NCBI GenBank assembly: GCA_014360015.1 | Contig: JACIYJ010000002.1 | Location: forward strand, 62,001-126,000 | From: Candidatus Aminicenantota bacterium | GTDB lineage: Bacteria > Acidobacteriota > Aminicenantia > Aminicenantales > Saccharicenantaceae | Reading direction: 5' to 3' | Length of the DNA stretch: 64,000 bases | Shown here: one piece after another, positions 59,037 through 64,000 of the stretch | Position numbering within the stretch: position 1 is the first letter of the stretch | Layout of the letters: each line of letters begins with the position of its first letter | Translations under genes and position numbers: made by a program | Notes under the pieces: model-generated | Database searches by the model: none | Seen by the model: the letters and a program-made list of their open reading frames with translations, nothing else | Told to the model about the DNA's origin: nothing

Positions 59037-59762
59037 TTAACGGCTGACCTCCAGGCTGATGGGATTTCTTTTCTGGATGGGATAACCACCGGGTGGGTTC
59101 TGTCTGATGATTATCCCTTTCTCCAGACCAGGATAATACACATGACGGATGTCCTCCACTTTAAACCCAAGCTGTTGCAGTCGGGGAACTACCTGGTCAA
59201 CCTTGCGACCGATGAGGTCGGGCATGATGTATTTGGTCTCATCTTCACCCTGACTGACTAAAAAACCAACCGGACTATTCCTTTCAACTACGGTCTCAGC
59301 CGGTGGATTCTGAGCGATGATTTTACCGGCCGGATATCTGGGTGTGTGAATCTGGGAAAGAGGACCTCTGGTCAGTCCTAACTGGCGCATGGTAGCCACA
59401 GCCTGCTCCAGGCTTTTTCCAACAAATAGCGGCACGCTGACCGACTCCCGGCCGCTGCTGACTATGACCAATATCGACCGATTAACTTTGAGTCTGGAAC
59501 CGGGTGCTGGGTCCTGAGTTATAATCCTGCCTTTTTCCAGTTCATCGGAGAACTGGTTTCCGGCAATGGTCAAACCCAGGTCTCTTTTCTGAAGCTCAGC
59601 CCGAGCCTGGTCGATAGTTTTACCGGTGATGTCGGGAACATAGACCATTTCATCGCTTAGAATGATCTGCGAGGAGATGACTGCGCCGCTGAAAAAAAAG
59701 ATGAGAACCAGCAGCAAAAAGTTGATTACATCCAGGTACCAGTAGCTTTTCTTGTTGCCCAT
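59037..59762 (-). CDS. PASTA-domain protein with single membrane anchor
   Basis: A 241-aa protein: one N-terminal helix (DVINFLLLVLIFFFSGAVI), then three PASTA repeats at about 38-103, 104-172 and 173-241 (VYVPDITGKTIDQARAELQKRDL; VSVPLFVGKSLEQAVATMRQLGL; YIMPDLIGRKVDQVVPRLQQLGF). PASTA repeats bind peptidoglycan. There is no kinase or transpeptidase domain. Start chosen at 59762 because a promoter (59831-59803) lies within the longer open frame that reaches 59834. Followed by rpe and bamD. Confidence 0.85.
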   Translation of the reverse strand: MGNKKSYWYLDVINFLLLVLIFFFSGAVISSQIILSDEMVYVPDITGKTIDQARAELQKRDLGLTIAGNQFSDELEKGRIITQDPAPGSRLKVNRSILVIVSSGRESVSVPLFVGKSLEQAVATMRQLGLTRGPLSQIHTPRYPAGKIIAQNPPAETVVERNSPVGFLVSQGEDETKYIMPDLIGRKVDQVVPRLQQLGFKVEDIRHVYYPGLEKGIIIRQNPPGGYPIQKRNPISLEVSR

Positions 59763-59802
59763 TGGCCAAAATTCTTCGATTATTAAAACTTTTTCAAACT
59801 TA

Positions 59803-59831
59803 TCTATATCATAGATTGATAACCAAGTAAA
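59803..59831 (-). promoter_or_regulatory. Possible promoter of the PASTA-rpe-bamD series
   Basis: Minus strand TTTACT (59831-59826), 17 bp, TATAGA (59808-59803). The remaining 250 bp up to 60087 are AT-rich with no gene seen. Confidence 0.4.
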
Positions 59832-60087
59832 CACGGTTTAAGTTGCCCGGACTGAGAAGTGAAGTATTTTTTAGTGATTACCATTTTTGCTTTTTTAAGG
59901 GTTGTTAGATGAAGCGATTAATCTTATAATTTAACACTTAAAGGCGTTTGTTCTTGAAGAGAAACAGCAGGGCAAAAAATCAGAGAAAGGTTAAATAAAT
60001 AAGAAGAACAATCTTGTAAAGAAATAAAAATGAGGTGAAATAAGATTAGAGGCAATTAAAAAACTTAATAGTAAAAAGGAGAAGGCA

Positions 60088-61122
60088 ATGAAAAAATATT
60101 CAGATTTTAGAAGCGATACCGTCACCAAACCAACCGAAGAAATGCGTCAAGCCATGGCCGAAGCCGAAGTTGGTGATGACGTCCTCGGTGATGACCCCAC
60201 TGTTCAGAAGCTGGAAGAGTTGGCCGCTTCAATTATGGGCAAAGAAGCCGGTCTGTTTGTGCCGTCCGGTACCATGGGCAATTCTATTGCTGTCAAAATG
60301 TGGACCAAAGAGCTGGAAGAAGTCATTGTTGAGGAAAAGTCTCATATTTATAATATGGAATCTACCCATATGACCTTTATCTCACGGGTAACACCCAGAC
60401 CTTTGCCGTCGAAAAGGGGAGCCATGGACCCGGAACTGGTCAGAAGAAATATTCGCTTAGCTTCGGTTCACACGCCAAGAACTTCCCTCATCTGTCTGGA
60501 AAACACTCATAATAACTGGGGCGGAGCAGTTATTCCACTCGAAAACTTTAAAGAGATAAGAAAAATCGCTGACGAATATGGAATAAAAGTTCACCTCGAC
60601 GGTGCCAGAATCTTCAACGCCAGCTTAGCTTCAGGAGTTCCGGTAAAAGAATATGCGAAATACTGTGACTCGGTAATGTTCTGTCTGAGCAAGGGGCTAT
60701 CGTCTCCAGTTGGTTCCATGCTGGTAGCGGACCGGCAGACCATCGATTATGCCCGCCGGCTCAGAAAAGCCTTAGGCGGCGGGATGAGACAAGTCGGAGT
60801 GCTGGCTGCCTGCGGTTTGATTTCTCTGACCAAAATGGTTGATAGATTGAAGGAGGACCACGCCCGAGCCAAAAGGCTGGCTGAAGCTATTCATGATTTA
60901 CCAGGAATTATTTTGAACCCGGAAGAGGTCGAGACCAATATCATCATCTTTTACTTCAACCATCCACGGCTGACCATACCTGAGCTGCTCAATAAACTCA
61001 GAGAAAAAGGAGTGCTGGCCCTGGGTGTTTTCGGCGGAGTGCGTCTGGTGACTCATAAGGATGTGGATGATGAAGATGTAGACCGGGCGATAAAAGCTTT
61101 CAGAGAAATCCTGGCTGCTTAG
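60088..61122 (+). CDS. ltaE: Low-specificity L-threonine aldolase
   Basis: PLP enzyme cleaving threonine or allo-threonine to glycine and acetaldehyde. The 344 aa show FRSDTVTKPTEEMRQAM near 7, GDDVLGDDPTVQKLE near 30, FVPSGTMGNSIAV near 57, HLDGARIFNA near 168 and the PLP lysine in FCLSKGLSSPVGS near 196. AAGGAG precedes the ATG. Ends TAG. Confidence 0.95.
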   Translation: MKKYSDFRSDTVTKPTEEMRQAMAEAEVGDDVLGDDPTVQKLEELAASIMGKEAGLFVPSGTMGNSIAVKMWTKELEEVIVEEKSHIYNMESTHMTFISRVTPRPLPSKRGAMDPELVRRNIRLASVHTPRTSLICLENTHNNWGGAVIPLENFKEIRKIADEYGIKVHLDGARIFNASLASGVPVKEYAKYCDSVMFCLSKGLSSPVGSMLVADRQTIDYARRLRKALGGGMRQVGVLAACGLISLTKMVDRLKEDHARAKRLAEAIHDLPGIILNPEEVETNIIIFYFNHPRLTIPELLNKLREKGVLALGVFGGVRLVTHKDVDDEDVDRAIKAFREILAA

Positions 61123-61235
61123 TTTCTGGGTCGGCTTTTTCTACAAGAAGCCAGATTTTGAGATTATTAGATAAGCTTGAATTAAACTAATGGATTTCGG
61201 TGGATAAATTCATTTCAGCCTGAAAGGAGAGACTT

Positions 61236-62639
61236 ATGGAAAAAAGGAATCTGGCCATAATAGGTGGTGGACCCGGCGGCTATCTGGCTGCGCTCAGAGC
61301 CACTCAGCTCGGGTTGAGTGTGGTTTTGTTTGAGCAGGAAAAAGTGGGTGGTATCTGTATCAATGTCGGCTGTATCCCCACCAAATATCTTCTTCATCAG
61401 ACGCGACTTCTGCAGGAAATAAAGACCAATCGAAACCTCGAAGGCCCGGTTCAGGAAATAAAGCTTAGCTGGGAGAAAGTCCAGGCCGGCCGGAAAAACG
61501 TTGTGGATAGATTGGTTAAGGGTCTGGAATTTTTGCTCACTAAAAATAAGGTTCAAGTGATCAAGGGCAAAGCTAAATTAACCGGTCCAGGTGAAGTGAC
61601 TGCCGAGACGGCCACTGGAGAAATTAAATTCCAGGCAGATAAAGTTATCCTGGCCACTGGCAGCCGACCGGCTGATTTTCCGTTCTTAAGATTCAATGGC
61701 AGGGAAGTTATTTCCAGCACCGAAGCTCTGGCTTTGACTGAGCCACCAAAAAATCTCCTGGTCGTGGGAGCCGGGGCTATCGGACTGGAGGTTGGTTCGG
61801 TCTATCAGCGCCTGGGCACTGAGGTGACCATTCTGGAAATCATGCCAAATATTCTTCCAGGCACTGATCGGGCCACAGCCCAGAGGCTGGAAAGAATTCT
61901 GAAAAAACAGGGGTTAAAAATCCATCTTCAGATGAAGATCGAATCGGCTGAAATCGAAGAGAATAAGGTTACCCTTAAAGGGATTTCACTCCTTGACCAC
62001 AAGGCTTTTGAATTTACCGCTGAAAAAGTGCTGATTGCTGCCGGAAGAAGACCGAACGTTGAAGACCTGGTCTGGGACCAGAGCCTACTTCGGCTTCAAA
62101 AAGGCAATTTTGTGGAAGTTGACCGCCACTGTCAGACTTCAATTCCTGGCGTTTATGCCATCGGCGATTTAATCGGCGGAAAGCTCTTAGCCCACAAGGC
62201 TTATCACGACGGACTTGTGGCTGCGGAAAACGCCGCTGGCTTCAGTTCTAAAACTGATTACGCCGCTTTGCCAGCAGCCATTTTCACTGAGCCTGAGCTG
62301 GCTTCGGTCGGTCTGTCTCAGGAAGAAGCTGAAGCTCAGGGCTTAAAGATAAAAGTGGGTGAGTTCCCGCTTCAGGCCAGCGGCCGGGCTTTGACTATGG
62401 ACAGCACCGATGGTTTTGTCCGCATTATTGCTGATAAAAAGACCGATGAAGTGCTAGGGGCTCATCTCGTCGCTCCTCACGCCAGCGAACTGATTCCTGT
62501 TCTAACTATGGCTGTGGGCCGCAGGCTGAAGCTCAAAGATCTGGATTCAATCATTTACATTCACCCGACCCTATCTGAAGCCATCGGCGAAGCCGCTCTT
62601 AAAGCTGACAATAAAGCCCTCCATATTCTGAATACATGA
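61236..62639 (+). CDS. lpdA: Dihydrolipoamide dehydrogenase
   Basis: FAD-dependent E3 component of 2-oxo-acid dehydrogenase or glycine-cleavage complexes. The 467 aa contain the FAD motif GGGPGGYLAALRA near 9, the redox disulfide GGICINVGCIPTKYLLH near 38-54, the NAD motif VVGAGAIGLEVGSVY near 175, the second FAD motif VYAIGDLIGG near 306, and the active-site HPTLSEAIGEA near 446. AAAGGAGAG precedes the ATG. No other complex subunit is adjacent; threonine aldolase upstream yields glycine, which would feed a glycine-cleavage system encoded elsewhere (inference). Confidence 0.96.
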   Translation: MEKRNLAIIGGGPGGYLAALRATQLGLSVVLFEQEKVGGICINVGCIPTKYLLHQTRLLQEIKTNRNLEGPVQEIKLSWEKVQAGRKNVVDRLVKGLEFLLTKNKVQVIKGKAKLTGPGEVTAETATGEIKFQADKVILATGSRPADFPFLRFNGREVISSTEALALTEPPKNLLVVGAGAIGLEVGSVYQRLGTEVTILEIMPNILPGTDRATAQRLERILKKQGLKIHLQMKIESAEIEENKVTLKGISLLDHKAFEFTAEKVLIAAGRRPNVEDLVWDQSLLRLQKGNFVEVDRHCQTSIPGVYAIGDLIGGKLLAHKAYHDGLVAAENAAGFSSKTDYAALPAAIFTEPELASVGLSQEEAEAQGLKIKVGEFPLQASGRALTMDSTDGFVRIIADKKTDEVLGAHLVAPHASELIPVLTMAVGRRLKLKDLDSIIYIHPTLSEAIGEAALKADNKALHILNT

Positions 62640-62728
62640 ACTAACCACGCTCCGGAGCGGACGTTCGTTGCTAATCGCGGCTGGCCGTGTTTAGGTCAAC
62701 CCTCTGTTTCTGGGCGGCCGTTATTTTT

Positions 62729-62747
62729 GGCCTTCAGGCCCTTTTTT
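62729..62747 (+). terminator. Weak rho-independent terminator after lpdA
   Basis: GGCC-TTCA-GGCC (62729-62740) with a 4-bp stem, followed by C and six T. The 267-bp gap to the convergent gene also has a 12-bp palindrome CGCTCCGGAGCG (62648-62659) just after the lpdA stop and a GAGCTT / AAGCTC hairpin (62817-62835). No gene was seen in it. Confidence 0.4.
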
Positions 62748-62906
62748 AGAGCAAAAGAGTGAAGCTTGCTGTAGTTTAAATACACTTCCTGCTGCTCTGA
62801 GAGCTGTTATTGATAGGAGCTTGAGTTTTAAGCTCAAATCAGTTTTTGCTTTCTGGTTTTTTCTCTGAATCGCCAGCCCAAACCTGTCAAGCTAACAAGT
62901 TATAGT

Positions 62907-64000
62907 TCAAACTAATTCTAAATTTTTACAGGCCCTTTCCTTCCACAAAGGTTCTGTCAGCTGGTGAATCTTCTCATCAAATTCAGCCATTTTTTGGTAA
63001 TATTCCGGGTCTTCCAGAGCTGCCCGGGCATTCTCGTCCTCAGGCTTTATGTCGGGTGTCAGAATTTTTTCCCTGAAATAACGGTGATTATCTCTTATAG
63101 AGCAGGGAGCGAAGAAGTTTCCCGGAGGAGTGCTCAGATAGCCATACTCCATCTGCCACTGCCTTCCTCTTTTGAAATAATCACTCATCAAAGCCTCAGC
63201 AATCGTTTTTCCGTTCTGATACAGCTCAAAGAGATTATCTTTGTAATAGGGAACGAAAACGCAGGGCATAATGTGGCCGTTCCAGTCGACGTAGAAATAG
63301 CCGTTGGGACGACCGTAGGCGATGCAACCCCGGCTGGCAAAGCCACTGTTCCAGAAATCGCCAATGAAATAACCACGTTTGAACAAAAGTTCTTCCCATT
63401 TAGTAAGCAATTTTAATCGTTCCTCAGGGGATAAAACTAAACCCATTGTATCTTTGGCCCGACCAATGGGCATCAAATGGAACATCCACATATAAGTGGC
63501 TCCGACTTCTTCAAACCAGTATTCATAAAATCTATCTTCAAGAATCACGTTTAAATTGTCTTTGGTGGCCGTCACCGAAACGCCAAAACCAACGCCGTAT
63601 TTTTTGAGCCCGTCGATGTTGGCCAGGATCTTATGGAATACTCCTTTTCCTCTTCTTCGGTCAGTTTCTTCTTCGTAACCTTCAATCGAGATGGCTGGGG
63701 TGATATTGCCAATCTCCACTAATTTTTTTGCCATGCGGTCATCGAGCAACAGACCATTGGTATAAACTAAGAAAAACATATCGTTAAATTCTTCAGCTAA
63801 GGAGATGAGATTTTTCTCGCCATCTGTCCATAAAAATGGCTCACCGCCGGAAATGACTATAAAGCTGGCGCCGCAAATGTCACGCATTTCTCTTACCAGT
63901 CGTTGGACGATCCAGTAGGGCAGAGAAGCTAAGGTCCGGGCATTGCTGGCCGCATAACAACCAGGGCAATTGAGATTGCATTTCTGGGTGGGCGAAATGG
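62907..64000 (-). CDS. Radical SAM protein with SPASM-type domain (N-terminus beyond window edge)
   Basis: The frame stays open to the edge; the first visible codons read ISPTQKCNLNCPGCYAASN, so the radical SAM CxxxCxxC is present and the gene starts outside the window. SGGEPFLW (SAM-binding GGE) follows. The C-terminal part has a SPASM-like Cys pattern: SRGCIAYGRPNG, GHIMPCVFVPYYKDN, FFAPCSIRDN and RACKNLELV. An ATG at 63887 is internal. Enzymes of this type build peptide or cofactor modifications, but no peptide substrate gene is seen in the window. Confidence 0.85.
   Translation of the reverse strand, partial: ISPTQKCNLNCPGCYAASNARTLASLPYWIVQRLVREMRDICGASFIVISGGEPFLWTDGEKNLISLAEEFNDMFFLVYTNGLLLDDRMAKKLVEIGNITPAISIEGYEEETDRRRGKGVFHKILANIDGLKKYGVGFGVSVTATKDNLNVILEDRFYEYWFEEVGATYMWMFHLMPIGRAKDTMGLVLSPEERLKLLTKWEELLFKRGYFIGDFWNSGFASRGCIAYGRPNGYFYVDWNGHIMPCVFVPYYKDNLFELYQNGKTIAEALMSDYFKRGRQWQMEYGYLSTPPGNFFAPCSIRDNHRYFREKILTPDIKPEDENARAALEDPEYYQKMAEFDEKIHQLTEPLWKERACKNLELV

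Noticed and set aside
62648..62835. Palindrome and hairpins after lpdA as a possible small RNA or mobile-element end
   Set aside because: Only short stems, no promoter in front and no second copy in the window; listed under the terminator instead.
1..64000. CRISPR arrays, insertion sequences, prophage or rRNA
   Set aside because: No regularly spaced repeats, transposase or integrase sequence, phage structural genes or rRNA segments were seen on either strand.

Overview
The window comes from the chromosome of a diderm bacterium. It encodes a BamD-like lipoprotein, a Skp/OmpH chaperone, an ExbD protein, proteins ending in outer-membrane barrel strands, and Tat- and lipoprotein-type leaders. 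Promoters look like ordinary sigma-70 sites (TTGACA / TATAAT, 16-17 bp spacing) and most genes carry an AGGAG-type ribosome binding site. The mix of secreted proteases, D-aminoacylase, rhamnose use, DUF507 pairs, HD-GYP and alkaline-phosphatase-superfamily paralogs suits an uncultured heterotrophic lineage of the Aminicenantes / Acidobacteriota kind. That is inference: there is no rRNA here to settle it.

Layout. 1-2755 (-): pseudopilin (cut by the window edge), pnp, rpsO. 2852-8899: a small protein, a PAP2 phosphatase, a D-aminoacylase coupled to an M23 peptidase, and an S9 peptidase. 9155-12645 (+): two back-to-back ABC-2 cassettes, followed by a convergent lipoprotein gene. 14181-15956 (+): nitroreductase and metallophosphoesterase. 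24320-16013 (-): a seven-gene run starting at a perfect-consensus promoter, with three tandem AP-superfamily phosphodiesterases, a small ribbon-helix-helix-like protein, an Oxa1/EMC3-like membrane protein, an aminotransferase and a Skp-like chaperone. 24423-33125: two-domain thioredoxin, class III aminotransferase, an HD-GYP gene broken by an in-frame amber codon, a HEAT-repeat protein, rhaA and rhaB. 33243-36275 (+): YjbQ, exonuclease-TPR protein, Zn-alcohol dehydrogenase, tRNA-Arg(ACG). 36276-45738: adenylate-kinase-like protein overlapping DUF1015, acyl-CoA dehydrogenase, orphan exbD, a decayed small gene, cstA, ACT protein, amidotransferase and a PKD/barrel outer-membrane protein.

46201-59762 (-) is mostly core machinery: two DUF507 genes, then nusA-infB-DUF503-rbfA-nrnA-truB, miaB, recN, a subtilase, an outer-membrane protein, bamD, rpe and a PASTA protein. 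60088-64000: threonine aldolase, dihydrolipoamide dehydrogenase and a radical SAM/SPASM enzyme cut by the edge.

The strongest leads are the AP-phosphodiesterase operon with its leaderless start, the in-frame TAG in the HD-GYP gene, two mutually exclusive hairpins over the cstA ribosome binding site, the decayed gene at 40774, and the 123-bp convergent overlap of the kinase and DUF1015 genes. No CRISPR array, insertion sequence, prophage or rRNA was seen.
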